Assembly (NCBI GenBank): GCA_900175165.2
Contig: FWWN02000687.1
Coordinates: 176,515-240,514 of the forward strand
Direction of reading: 5' to 3'
Length of the DNA stretch: 64,000 bases
Source of the DNA: Rhizomucor pusillus
Taxonomy: Eukaryota; Mucoromycota; Mucoromycetes; Mucorales; Lichtheimiaceae
In this document: positions 50,601-64,000 of the stretch, piece after piece
Layout of the letters: each line of letters opens with the position of its first letter
Numbering within the stretch: the stretch's first letter is position 1
Made by a program: the position numbers and the translations under genes
Notes under the pieces: model-generated
The model's database searches: none
Seen by the model: the letters and a program-made list of their open reading frames with translations, nothing else
What the model was told of the DNA's origin: nothing

Positions 50601-51540
50601 GAGTGGGAAGGACGAATTGGATGGAGGTATATGAATGATACTTTTGTTAGGAAAAGGTTTATCAGGGTAACTAACTGTTTTCCAGGGTGGAAGTAGCAAT
50701 GGCTGATTCTCTGCCCGCGTTCGGTCCACCGCTTCCTGAGAAGGCGTTCTTCTACGATGAAGAAGAATTGCGCTCGTTTATGCTTGCGAAGTGTAAGTTG
50801 AGTCTACATTGAGAACCCTTCATGCATCCATGCATTAACCTATGCAAACAGTGATTAACGCCGAATATGCTGCATACAAATCACCGAAATTTACTCAGCC
50901 TATGGCCCGTGCGCGTGAAGGCATTTTGAGCAACCTTGTCGAGCGTGTTAGTAAGCATGTTCAGAGCAGCGGCCTAAGCCAAACAAAGCACAACAAATCT
51001 CCTTCTACATCCTCTGAAAGAAGTATAAAAAGCGCTGGCGCTGTTACCGGTGACGATGTTGTTCCAACAGCTTCTCGATCAAGCATGATAAAGGAAGGTA
51101 TTGCTAATCTGGGTCGGCGACGCAGCGGTCAGTCATCAGATTCAAATCGGTCGCGGCAAACCAAACCTCGTAAATCAAAGGCTTCGAAAGCAATAGAAGG
51201 TGAGCTATGCATTATACGGGAAAGTAGCACGTATGCTGAAAACGATGTATTATCTTCGACCCTCCCCCCAGGAGGCGACCAACAGTCACGGAGTCGTTCA
51301 GAGCTGGACCTCTTACAACCTTCCTCATCGACAATGACGAGCTCGCGCTCCAGTGGTGCCGTCCTACAGTCAACTGGTAAAAAAGAAGGTAAGGAATATA
51401 AACATTCTTCGTTATATGGAAAGTAGCGGCGATCTAAGAACTGGCTTGTAGATCGCATTCGTATCAGAAATCGAGCGCACAACATTTTGTCATCTACGCT
51501 TTCCAATATTGGTGGTGGCGGATCCACACGACCTAAATGA
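47645..51540 (+). CDS. Rap-GAP domain protein
   Basis: The nine exons are 47645-48760, 48815-49372, 49425-49754, 49814-50026, 50091-50451, 50503-50626, 50686-50792, 50852-51388 and 51452-51540; all frames join, giving about 1144 aa. The first about 560 residues are Ser-rich and disordered, with a PPPPPP stretch. Residues about 740-900 form the Rap-GAP catalytic domain: YKFGVVHVKEGQ, EFSRFLEII-like FSRFLEIIGRRVDL, and KRHIGNDIVCIVF, whose Asn is the predicted catalytic thumb. VFIVVHEEE and LPEKAFFYDEEEL follow as in Rap1GAP/SPA-1. The tail is Ser/Arg-rich. Such proteins inactivate Rap/Rheb-type GTPases. The partner GTPase in this fungus is unknown. Confidence 0.88.
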
Positions 51541-52356
51541 ATCCATGACTTCACCTTTTTCCCCTTGCCATTCACGTACATTCAGTCTTCTTGGTTCCTA
51601 ATATCGCTTTGTAACATCATTAGAATCTGCATCAAATTTGTTAGGCTTTATGTATTGGATCGTGTGCACAGACACGAAGCCGAAATAAATTCTTTCATTA
51701 GCTTACTTTACTCTTCACTCACTCTATCCAAACTTACGACGTTCAGCGTCAAGTTTTTCCTTTATTGATCGCGGAGTTTTTGGATTACTGAACAGGGAGA
51801 AGAAATGTGGGGGGAGCACGGAGGTGCAAAGATGCAAGGAAGGAACGGAATATGTACATGTATGAATCGACTACTACTTGTGCGCGTGCATCCCCTCACT
51901 AAATCCATAAAGGAGCCCATTTTACCCTTTCGGCATGGGAGGTGTTTTCATGTAGAGAAGATTGGCGCGATTGGGGGTTCCAACAGTTGTCTTGAAGGGA
52001 GGAAGCGCGGACGCATATCGGTTGCGAGAGTGCCACCTTTTTTTCTTAACATACCATTCTTCTTGTGCTTGACCATTCAAGAAAGAATTTTTTCAGCGCG
52101 CTTCCTCGCGCAGAAAGGGTCCTGGTATATATGATATAATCCCTGGTTTACCCTTTTTAATCCCATTCTCCTACATATCACTTCTCATTTTTATATCCGT
52201 CTGATCGTTTTCTCTTTCTCAATCTCTTTCTCCTTCTTCCTCTCTTTACAGTTTTGTCTTTCCAAATACTGGTATCTTTCTCGGCTTTCCGTCTATATAC
52301 TGTAACAATATTATATATTGTATTGATAAACCCCTATAAATTTACCTTTTTACGGA
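51541..52356. other. Intergenic region with long pyrimidine-rich leader
   Basis: No coding region is supported. From about 52140 to 52300 the plus strand is strongly pyrimidine-rich (TTTCTCTTTCTC, CTTTCTCC), followed by a TATATAC-rich stretch directly before the next ATG at 52357. This looks like a promoter and long 5' UTR. Confidence 0.5.
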
Positions 52357-53919
52357 ATGGATCAGCATTACGTGATGGACTACAGTGACCACCAGGGATC
52401 GAATGCCGCCGCTGTTGCTGCTGCTGCTGCTGTCACCGCTGCGGCAGCATCATCTTCTGCTTATATCTATCGCTCAGCCAGCTCGTCCTCGAGCACTTCT
52501 TCATCATCGTCGTCTGAAGAAGACCTAGCTGGGACTGACAACCTTTGTTACTCGCCACCCTCCAAAGCGGAGAATGTCGTTAATGACCATGACCAGTATC
52601 CTACAAGGAAAGAGTTTGACAGCATTGTTCAAGACTATCTCCAAAATCTGTCCACAAAGAAACGTGATAAGGCCTTGGTGGACAGGGAGCGCTACGAACT
52701 TATTCTTCAAGTCTTGAAGGATCCACGAAACACTGCTATATCTACTGCACAGTTCCGATTTTGGGTCAAGAAAATGTTCCAATTGATGCCGTTGGATAAC
52801 ATGGACATTGTTTGTCATGACAACAAACCGGTTGCTATGCGTGAGCATATTTACGGAATCCTGGTCCGTGCACACAGGGAGGCGCATCATGGCGGAAGAG
52901 ATAAGACATCTGCGTTGGTAAGTCGGCTACAAACATAGAGCATTTATTCGGCGGCGAACTGAGATGTCTGTCTCTAGGTTCGTAAGCGATATTCATGGAT
53001 CCCAAAAGAATTAATCGCACGTTTTGTCCGTCAATGTCCGTTTTGTATTTCAAGGCGCACAGGTTGCTCAAGTCCAACGGCAGGAGCAGGCTTAGATGAA
53101 CACCGTGAGTTGCCGGATACTCCACCAGCATATGGGCTTGTGGAAACAGCTGCGTCAGGCGCACAGATTTTCCCTACAACCCCAGCAGCCAGTATTGCTA
53201 TTTCAACAGTTCCATCGCCAAAACTCAGTGATCCACCCCCTCCATACAAGGAGTCTCCTACTGTTTGGCAGGAATCGTGGCAAATACAGCAACTTAACCA
53301 ATCGCACTTGACCCAAGGTGTAAGTTACTACGACGGCTCATTCGAATATTCAGGACATCCATCCTACAAAAACGAAAAGGATGTGCCAATGCCTTCCTTA
53401 TACCTGACGGATGCCGTGTTTGACTGGTCCTCCCGCGATTGCCATTGGGACACAAATCACACAATGCAAGATGGCACCTTTTTCGATTCTAGAGCACACG
53501 AAGATATGCTTATACGTTGCAGCAGCTATCCAGAGGACCATCATCATCAAGAGCCCTTGTTCATGTATCCAGTTACAACAACAACTTATGCCAATTCCAT
53601 TTTTACAGATCAGTACAATATAAGACCTTCTAACGTCGCCGCTGCCGCGGCTGCCGCTGCCGCTGCTGCTGCTACATCGGATGTCAACAACAGCAACTAC
53701 GTTCTGTCGCATTATCGCCAGAAACAAGAAAACGATGAGTTCAGTTCATGCTATGCCTCTAACACAGCTGATGCTGCAAGTCACGCACATTCACCATGTT
53801 TATGTTTCTCTCTTCCATCATCTATGACTTCCTCACCCATCGAGGAAGGCAAAGAATATGCGCAGATACCGGTCTTTTCGGCAGACAATATGTGCCTAGG
53901 TGTGTTCGCAGCCAACTAA
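52357..53919 (+). CDS. Protein with an integrase-type HHCC zinc-binding domain but no integrase core
   Basis: The two exons 52357-52917 and 52978-53919 encode 500 aa. The N-terminus has Ala and Ser runs. Residues about 85-165 are helical (FDSIVQDYLQNLSTKKRDKA ... YELILQVLKDPRNTA), resembling the region upstream of retroelement integrases. The zinc motif is His173-x3-His177-x29-Cys207-x2-Cys210, with RAHREAHHGG, YSWIPKELIARFV and QCPFC, the integrase H2C2 pattern. No DDE core follows; instead comes a Pro/Ser/His-rich tail with an Ala run near residue 410. The gene has a 60-nt intron and a long leader. A domesticated regulatory protein is inferred from the missing core. Confidence 0.75.
53633..53674 (+). 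repeat. GCC/GCT repeat encoding poly-Ala
   Basis: Mixed GCN codons encode about 13 Ala in the tail of the HHCC protein. A second Ala run lies at 52399-52450. Confidence 0.8.
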
Positions 53920-55535
53920 CACTATTACTCTCTATATTCTTAACACTGCTCTTCGTTCTTGCCTTTCTCTTCTATTTACTTTTTTGCCTCTATCATTTGC
54001 TTTTAAAATTTTCAATTCTCCTTTTTTCCTTGTTCTCATTTATAATTATGCACGCATTTTATCATTTTTTTAATTCCTCCTATGCGTTTTCTATAGCTAA
54101 CCAGAATAGTACCCTAGAACGCTTACACAGTCTTAAATGCTGATGCATCTTTCATTGATCACTGAAAAATGTACATACAAAGAACATTAAACACTATGCC
54201 TGAAAGGTGTCTCTCTTCATGCAACAAGCCACGATATGCTTTCAATTTGATGGAAGCAATTTCCGCTTTCGAGTCCTGACTCTCAGTTAGTCTGATGTAT
54301 ACATTGAAGAAAAGAGCAACAAAACAGAGAGCATTAGTATAAAACAACCACCTGATATGCTTCCAGCTAGAAAAAGATAGACCGAAGATGAATGTAAGTA
54401 ATTTTGGGGGTAGTAATTCAATGAGTGCCACAAAGATGTCTGTATTTAAGGTTGGACTTCATGTTATTGTTTTTTGAGAACGCGTTTGCGCTGTCGGAAG
54501 GAAGATTTTGCGTTGTTATTTTTCGAGACTTCGCAACAATTTCTATTATACAGGTACCTGTCGCATAGAAGTAAACCTCTGTTCGACCAACTAACGCAAA
54601 TCTTCCCGACAGCATTGCAGACGCACTTGGTTAATATAGCTCTCGCATTCAATTGTTGCTAACCTTACCAAAAACTACGAGATCATCAGTAGGCGGTATT
54701 TACATACTGTCTGGTGGTATTCACAGTACGCCCATGAGGGCAAGACCGGGGGTCGGCGCCCGGCTTCAAACACATTGCTTTTTGGTTGCTCGATTGCCTG
54801 CTAAATGTTTCTTCCTCTGTCGCTTCTTCCTGGTATGTAATCAGCGCAAGCAGAAAAGAGCATAATGAAAACACGATTATAGTAGCTTAGCAGCGCATAC
54901 AAGCGATTCTCCGACTTTCATATAAATGTTAGTAGAGTAGACCGAGTCTCAATATACTCTTGTAATAATTTAATGAATTATCATAGGTTTGTAGCCTTTA
55001 GAACCTTTTCACATAGACCAGCCAGCTATTTTCTTAATAGCGTGAATACTAGGTGGGACGCTGTAAACCATTTTGCTCGGTGAATCCAACCATGCTCACG
55101 GAAAACACACCAAATTCCCAACACTGGATCGAACCATTCTTCACTCTGACGCAAAATTATGACTACCATTGCGAACCATCCTTTGCTTTAACATCAATCT
55201 TCTCGGCCTTTGCACAAACCATTTTCGCGCCTAGCCCCAGGTTCTTTAATTCGGCGCTAACTCTAGGTGGAAACGATATATTTGGTAGTCTGTCGCCTTG
55301 GATAGCACACATATGCGCCATCTACACACCATTTGTACCCTCATTGCCACAGACAAAGCATAACAAAACGTTTCGAATTGATCTTTCTGGTTTACGGATG
55401 TAAGACTCGCGCAACTTTGCCAGAGCGCAAGGTCTCGCTTCTTGTGATCCATGAAAGAAAAACTATTCGATTCCGCTGCCAGCGCAAAATTTGTTGGCGC
55501 AAAGTTACCTGCAAAAAACAACATTTTCTTTTGTT
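53920..55535. other. Gene-poor gap with one membrane-protein-like fragment
   Basis: Apart from the 54159-54465 fragment described separately, no coding frame could be supported. The first 150 bp after the HHCC gene are T/C-rich and probably its 3' UTR. The last 100 bp before 55536 are likely promoter of TRM6. Confidence 0.4.
54159..54465 (-). pseudogene. Fragment resembling the N-terminal membrane part of BAP29/BAP31 proteins
   Basis: A minus-strand frame reads TDIFVALIELLPPKLLTFIF, then WKHIRWLFYTNALCFVALFF, then DSKAEIASIKLKAYRGLLHE and ERHLSGIVFNVL. Hydrophobic segments followed by a K-A-Y-R-x4-ER-x-LSG pattern resemble the KLFRAQRNLYIAGF region of BAP31, an ER membrane sorting protein. 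No coiled-coil tail can be found downstream and no ATG-bearing first exon upstream. It may be a pseudogene fragment or an unresolved spliced gene. Confidence 0.3.
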
Positions 55536-57361
55536 ATGGCGAACGAAGCAAACAGTATATTGGCAGAGCCTACTATTGTTCCAGCCACGACGACTCAAGA
55601 TGAAGTTGCTGAGGACTTTCCACATATTCGTGAAAACCAGAATGTACTGATCCACATGCCAAGCGGCAATGTCAAAATAGTAAACTTGAAGCGAAACACG
55701 TGAGTTTCCGTTAATCCTGAAAGACTTCCTTTATTGAAATGGTGGATCGTGTAGAAAGATATCGCTTGGAAAGTTTGGATCATTCCAATCCGACAATCTG
55801 ATCGACAAGCCATTTGGTTTATCCTACGAGATCTATGATCAACACGGCAATATCCGGCCAGTCCGCAACTGGGCACTTTCGGCCGTCGAAGAAACGAACG
55901 CCAACAACCAAATGATTATGGATAACAAAGCAAACCAGAAGCTTTCATACGAAGAAGTGGAGCAATTGAAACAGGAAGGTCTCAAAGGAAATTATACGCA
56001 TGAAGTATGGACCGACAATCAAGCGTAGGAGAAGCCAAATGTTAATACCGTGATATTTTGAAGGAAATCATCCAAAAGATAGTTGACTCGCACGTAGAAT
56101 TTAACAAGAAGACGGAATACTCGAAAGCAAAGTATATCCAACGCAAAAAGAAGAAGTAAGAATGCAAAACGCATGTCAGCGGACGCTGGCGGGTTATTGA
56201 TCTGACAATATTCAGATTTATGAAGGTCTTTACGCCTGTGCGTCCCACACTATACTCCATTGCTGAATATTTCTTCATAAAGAATCCAGATAAGATTAGG
56301 TAGGCTTGCTTGCAGCAACGGGGCAGTTATGCCGGATACTTACCGTAATGTATAGAAATATTCGCATCGACACATTATCTCAAATGATGAGTTTTGCAAA
56401 CGTACATGCGAACAGCAAAATCCTTGTAGTCGACGACACCCAAGGCCTTATTGTTGCGGCGGTGGCGGAACGAATGGGAGGATACGGTACAATTGTCGGT
56501 ATCCATGAGGGAGAAAATCATAATTACGATATACTGCGGTACATGAACTTTTCAAAGCGCATCCTGGATACGATCCGTACCGTACCGCTATCGAAACTAG
56601 ATCCAGAAGAACCAGACGGTACGTTCTACGTGAACAATCTAAGCAATGGCAAAACTTTTCCGATTGAGAATATGCTTTTAGACGCCTGGACGGATAAACC
56701 AGAACAAGAACTTGCTGAAATGGCAGAACAGCAACTTCGAGCTTATCAAAGACGCCAACGCGTGGCCGCAATGAAAATGGAATCACGCAAACTTCTATTT
56801 GAAGGCAATTTTGATGGGTAAAAGATATGCAAAACGAGAGAAGTATAATTCTATTGACCTCACAATATATAGACTGTTGATATCATCCCAGTACTGCCCT
56901 AGTTCAGTTATCAAGAAATTATATCCATTACTTTCCGGCTCGCGGCCCATCGTTGTCTACAGTCTAAGCAAAGAGAATCTTTTGGAGGCAGCATGGTACA
57001 TGCGTAACTCGAAAGAATTTCTTAATGCAGACATCACGGAAAGCAGCCTTCGTAGATACCAGGTAATTAAATCTGAAACTGCTTTAATGACGTCGCATTC
57101 TAAAGGGAAATGATATTACATTGTCAGGTTCTCCCTGGACGGACTCATCCAGAAATGAATATGAGCGCCGGAGGTGGATATTTGCTCTCAGCACTACGCG
57201 TCATCGACTGTCCTGATGAAATGTCGGTAGTCGTGCAAGAATCGGGCAGTCGACGTAGAAAAAAACGGAAAGGTGCAAAGGACAACAAAGAATCATCCCC
57301 TTCAGCATCCTCAGATGTAGCCAATGATAGTAGTAATAAAGGAGAAGAAAAACAGTCATAG
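55536..57361 (+). CDS. TRM6: tRNA (adenine-58-N1) methyltransferase non-catalytic subunit TRM6 (Gcd10)
   Basis: TRM6 pairs with catalytic TRM61 to make m1A58 in tRNA. The seven exons are 55536-55699, 55755-56004, 56064-56155, 56216-56299, 56356-56817, 56873-57062 and 57128-57361, giving 491 aa. The N-terminus has the Gcd10 beta-barrel pattern (QNVLIHMPSGNVKIVNLKR, LGKFGSF, LIDKPFGLSYEI). The central KIRNIRIDTLSQMMSFANVH and the degenerate Rossmann motif ILVVDDTQGLIVAAVAERMG are diagnostic and lack the catalytic residues of TRM61. The C-terminus has GRTHPEMNMSAGGGYLLS and a Lys-rich tail. The start ATG is the first after an in-frame run with no Met. Confidence 0.93.
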
Positions 57362-57489
57362 GCAAATTAAGTAAAACCTATTAAGTCTGCGACCCCTTTA
57401 CAACTCTTTGCAGGTCCGCGTGCGCGCATTCCAGAAAATTTTGGCAGGCCCCACTCAGCTGTCAAACAGCTCATCTCTTTCCCGCCACG

Positions 57490-59735
<2,246 letters not shown>

Positions 59736-62599
59736 TACATGTAGTTCAATAAAAGTACATTCATCTGAAAGTCCTGCAATGCAACTCTGCCTTTGCTTCC
59801 TGGAATATTTCTTTCCATTCTGACGCCCTCTCGAAGATTGAACAGCTTTCCAATATATCTTGCGACAATTAAGGATGAAATAGAGCAAATGAAGTGCTCA
59901 CTGTCTCGGGAAGAATTCCATCGCCACCTACCTTTGCGACAGAAATGATAACTAACTCCTGTAACTTGCAAATTTTGTGAGATTAAAGCAATCTCCTAAA
60001 CTCGCTCGCAAACACTTCGGAGGCTTGCAACCAAAACTGGAGGTGGCCAGCTCGGCATTGAAATGTTTGGTACGTCAATGCTCGTTATGATGATTCTCAG
60101 TATAGTGATATTCTTGCTTACTGACCTAGTTATTTTACATCTCCCATTTCCGTTCGCAAGGAAGTATCATTGATTCGCTATAATAACGAGAGGGCCATCA
60201 TATCGCTAAACCTTTTACGACTCTTTATCAGCTTCACCAAGGTCTCGAAACATGCTTCTTGACATCTTACCATGCTCTTCATTATTCATGTCTGCCCTGA
60301 CTATGTTTCTTTGGCTAGTCTCAGGAAATATCAAGCTCGTTTGACCTATTCCTGATCTTTCCGGTATATCTTCAATTTCCATCGCGTTCGTGGATCCTCG
60401 ACTGCTATCGCCTTTCAGGCTGCTATAAAGTGTCTCGCTCCAATTCCTCCAGCACCTCCTTGTAGCTTGAAAATGCACAGATAAATATCAATCCAACAAA
60501 TCTGGATTGCTCTCGACATACTTGCTCTTCATCCCTATTACGACCTTCCATCCGCGGACCTACCAAATTCAAAGAACTGCCCTTCGAAAGCTCGATGTTG
60601 CTAACGGGTATGAAAACTGACGACTTGAGAAGCCATGCCTTGGCTTCTCTGTGACTTACCCCAGTTTCAGAGTCATTCCTTTCCGGCACTTCCCGGCACC
60701 CCGCAGACTTCTGCATGTGTCGCAAAACTTATAGGCGATCCATCGTCATTCCTCGGTGAGCGTCATCATAATCGAGAGAACCTATATAGATGTAAAGCAT
60801 GAATGGGAATCCCACAAGGCCCAAGGCTCAAGCACTCTTATACCAGGAGAGATAGATCTAAGAAAAACAAGGCTTAGCAAGGCGATAACATAAGATGAAG
60901 ATTTGGACATGGTTTTAACACAGAGCCGAAGTTACTACGAAGAATGGCGCTTTAAGGCCTCAAAAGGGCTCAATGATCCATGGACCTATTGTATCTGCCG
61001 TCAGTACCGTACATTTGAATCCAAAGTCTAAATCCAAGATTAACGTGCACAAGTTGAGGCGTTACTTTTCAAACACGGAAGACATATAATCTTGAGCATT
61101 TTTGCGTCAAAACGTAGTGCCGTCGAATAGGGTGCCCACAAACACATCGTTGCTGTCTTTTTCTTGGCGCTGACCACCATTGCATAGTGCAAACTAGACG
61201 GATTACGTGACGAACTCATTCAAACTTGATTCACGAGCTTCATCGGCAAGAGACATCCAGCCCATGCTGGTTGAGATTTTCCATAGAAGATTCTGTAATA
61301 CCTACGAAAGATATGCTGCATGAACCGCAAACAATGGCGTCGTTGCCCACATTGACGGTGGGAAACCGTAGGTACTGCAATGGAATGGCACGAACCTTCT
61401 CAAAACAGCAACTCATTCGAGTACAGTACAGGGCAGCAGTTGTCAGCATATTTAATAAAATGCGTCCTTGTTGTTTCATCCAATGCTTCGTTTCGTGAGA
61501 AGTTGACAGGATCTCTTGATCTTATCCTGCGCTTGACATCCTCTCTTTATTGCTATAGTAACACAGATAGCTTAATTGCCGTGATCTTGATCTTGACACC
61601 CGAATTATGCACCAGACAATGATTTCCCGCTTTGATGATGACAGACGCACGTCCGTCACCAGTTAACGGACTTCATCAGCTTATATGAGATGCATACAGA
61701 GGAAAGACAACCAAAGAAGGATTCTCTATAAATGTGGGATAATGAAAATGAATAAGAAGTTTACTTGAACCTCGTTGACATTGCCTGTCGGTTTTCTCTT
61801 GATACTAAACTTGTTGCAGTGACCTCCTAGGCAGCAATAGAGCTCTTCTCGCGCGAGGTCAGAAAAGAAAAAAAGAGCTGTGACTAGGCCCTCCAAAGCG
61901 CATTGTTTGCAGTCGATGCCACCAAGTCCTGTGGCATTTCTGTGTAACTGAAGTGTTTCAGTTGGAGCATTCCTGTATCAATCTGCTTGCCGCAAGTGAG
62001 CTCCATTTATGACCAACACCACATTCATGGTTCATAGATGCAAACCTGTTTATTTGTTGTTATTGTTTGTTTGTTTATCGGGGTTCTGTGTAACGCCGCT
62101 TTCGGACTTTTAATTTTCTTCATTTCCATGATTTGCACGCGTCAGCGTGCGGGAAGCAAAAGGGTGAGCTGGATGATAAGAGGATGGATCATATGAGGGA
62201 TTACACATTTGCTTCCGGTAGGATTCTATGAATTTTGAAAGTTTTGACACGGAAGACAGGGAAAGAAGCTTGGTGCTTGTCAAGTGGGTGGATGGCGTGA
62301 CCCGATTGAGGTGCTAGGAGCATACAATGAATTGAGAGTGATTACAGAGAAGGGTTTCGCAAGAGCATATTCCAGCGACTGTTCAGGTTCGATGGACTTC
62401 ATCTGCTCGCAAAGTGGCAAAATTAGCCAAGTTGTCCATGCTTATGCATTTTGGGGGAACGATGACACGTAAAGTGTGAGCTGCTGGGGGGAGTTTATCC
62501 ACCATTCAGCTGCTTGTGGGAGCAAACAAACACACAAACAAACGACCAAATGGGGTGGCAGGGCTCGCCCTTCGCCATGCACTCCTTCGAGCCGTTGAC
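59736..62599. other. Gene-poor stretch with scattered relics
   Basis: No intact gene is supported. A minus-strand frame at 60423-60725 with a possible 62-nt intron (GTATGTC...CTACAAG) could encode about 80 aa including SNIELSKGSSLNLVGPRMEG, but no family is recognised. A coding relic at 60911-61096 is listed separately. The remaining sequence, including 61100-62500, shows only short unlinked frames. Confidence 0.4.
60911..61096 (+). pseudogene. Coding relic, probably of a repeated Mucorales gene
   Basis: A frame from an ATG reads MVLTQSRSYYEEWRFKASKG, then LNDPWTYCICRQYRTFESKV and a stop. A second frame, shifted by one, continues SKSKINVHKLRRYFSNTEDI before its own stop. The two pieces look like one protein broken by a frame shift. 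No promoter, splice sites or continuation are evident. Confidence 0.4.
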
Positions 62600-63770
62600 A
62601 ATTTCTATACACATTACAAACAAGTTTATTGTTCTCCCGCTCTGGGCGGGGACCACGCATCGTGTGGGGACAGGGCATACGCGGGCAAAAGGGAAAGACA
62701 ATGTATAAGACTACATTTTTGACGGGGACTGCGCATCAGCAGCCACCATGGGCAGTTTAATTTCATGCCCGGGACGGAGGGATGTTTCTACGTACAGAGG
62801 GACTTGCTTGGATAGAATGATATGCACCTGCAAGCAAAAATACTTATCACGCCGCACGCACGCCATAGAATATGAGTAAGATTTAGTCAGACAACTTGGA
62901 AAATCCGAGGGCAACCATGTCTTTCGGTGATTTGTATAGAGCATGCAAGAGATCACAGAGCCCAGAGGAAGACATCAGAGAGCAGAGAAGCTGCATGCAT
63001 AATTCGGTCAAGAGGTATATATAAACATGCTACAATCTGCATCAACAGCCAATTGTTTGCAATCTTAAAAGATTTGACGTTCTAGCTTACCATATCATTT
63101 CTCTTCATTGTTTCTGTAAAAGATGAAGAGAAAAAAGAAATGTACTATCAGAGACAGTGCTAACATCCCGGGAACTTCGAGTGTTGTTCCATAGTATGAT
63201 ATCTTATTATGAACCAATGAAAAATATTCTGTTATCCAAGACAATGTATACATCCGGAACATCGAATGATGTTTCATGGTACAATATCTTTTGTGAACCG
63301 GCCCATTGACATGTAAGGCCTACGTATCTTTCTGTGTTATACTGTAAGTACAACGCTATTTAGAGCTTTCGATCTTCCTCTAGGAGTTTCCACGGAACGT
63401 GCTTACCTCTAAGCCAATTTTGCAGGTGTTCAAAAGTATACTTTCTATAGTGCATCGTGCCGAAACAGCCTCGCGTGTCTCTCCTGACGCTGAATTTGTA
63501 TTTGCAATCGAGATTCCAGATTCCATCGAAATATCGGGTTTCTTGTTAACAGCAGGGAATAATATGTAGGCCATTGGATATAACTTATTGATTACTTGCG
63601 GTTTTGAAGATTCGTCAATCTTAGGGATATGGAAGCATACATGCAACAGGGTCTGTGGTGTCTGAATCGTCACTGTATCATGCTGCTTTCGCCATCTTTG
63701 TCTGGGTTCCAGAGACGCAGTCTTAAGATTAGGCATCGTCGGCGAGAACGAAGCGCAAGAAAGTGCTTAA
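62600..63770 (-). repeat. Repeat copy B of the gene-like element (inverse of 46.1-47.2 kb)
   Basis: Read on the minus strand, this copy follows copy A landmark by landmark. It keeps a longer open frame at 63736-63380 (118 aa, MPNLKTASLEPRQRW ... CTIESILLNTCKIG) that copy A has lost. The frame is followed by GTAAGCACG, a donor-like site, and then by a region with no long frame. The 3' part, 63135-62600, matches copy A best, with insertions of about 40-60 nt relative to it (for example near 62830-62870). The terminal 63771-64000 shows nothing I can name. Confidence 0.75.
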
Positions 63771-64000
63771 ATAGATCTCTTATGAGGTCGAGTGCCTAAT
63801 TTGAGGTTATCCTCTCAAGTTGAAAGGCTTGAGTCGGATACCTCTCATGTTAATGTCTAGCTTTAAGGTTGTAAATCTCAAGCAGACGACTTGAAATCGA
63901 CGGGCTATTGTAAGCACTAGAGTAGCCTTTGTTGCTACGATGTGCTGAGATTAAGGCCTTGTCTTTAGATTTGTCTCCTCCTTTAGGGGGAGGCTCACAT

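Overview
This window is nuclear DNA from an intron-rich fungus. The best guess is Mucoromycota (Mucorales-like). The genes use the standard code and are cut by many short introns, mostly 45-75 nt, with GTAAGT/GTATGT donors and CTAAC/CTGAT-like branch points. Several products are typical of early-diverging fungi: a LAMTOR5-type Ragulator subunit, a Rap-GAP, a BRMS1/Sds3-like protein, a TTP-type CCCH protein and a DNAJC7-type co-chaperone. The species call is inference; no rRNA or organelle marker is present. Exon boundaries were worked out by eye from reading-frame continuity across splice sites.

Left part (1-12.6 kb), compact housekeeping: EFL1 (minus, cut by the left edge) and ERB1 (plus) diverge from 178 bp and act in 60S subunit maturation. 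They are followed by U2AF large subunit (minus), glutamine-fructose-6-phosphate aminotransferase GFA1 (minus), a divergent HMCES/SRAP DNA-crosslink protein (plus), and a small three-exon LAMTOR5 homologue (minus) that is too fragmented to show as an ORF.

Middle-left (13.6-26.1 kb): a single-exon proline-rich protein, an unrecognised helical-repeat protein, an AreA/NIT2-type GATA nitrogen regulator, and a Rom1/2-type RhoGEF with DEP, DH, PH and CNH regions.

Middle (26.1-44.9 kb): a relic-rich gap, then homoserine kinase, a Cys-rich single-pass membrane protein, SPF30/SMNDC1, a Sds3/BRMS1-like protein, a TTP-type RNA-binding protein, a GPI-type GH16 enzyme, a PB1-domain protein and DNAJC7. From 40.9 to 43.6 kb there are broken coding pieces, including a decayed DDE transposase.

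Right part (45-64 kb): a repeat zone (45.1-47.2 kb), a Rap-GAP, a protein with an integrase-type HHCC zinc-binding motif but no integrase core, TRM6, CCT7, and then a 4 kb gene-poor end holding an inverted copy of the 46-47 kb repeat. No rRNA, tRNA or CRISPR array was found. The main points of interest are the stand-alone HHCC protein, the inverted 1.1 kb gene-like repeat, the hidden LAMTOR5 gene, two GC-AG introns and two PCNA-binding-like motifs in the HMCES homologue.
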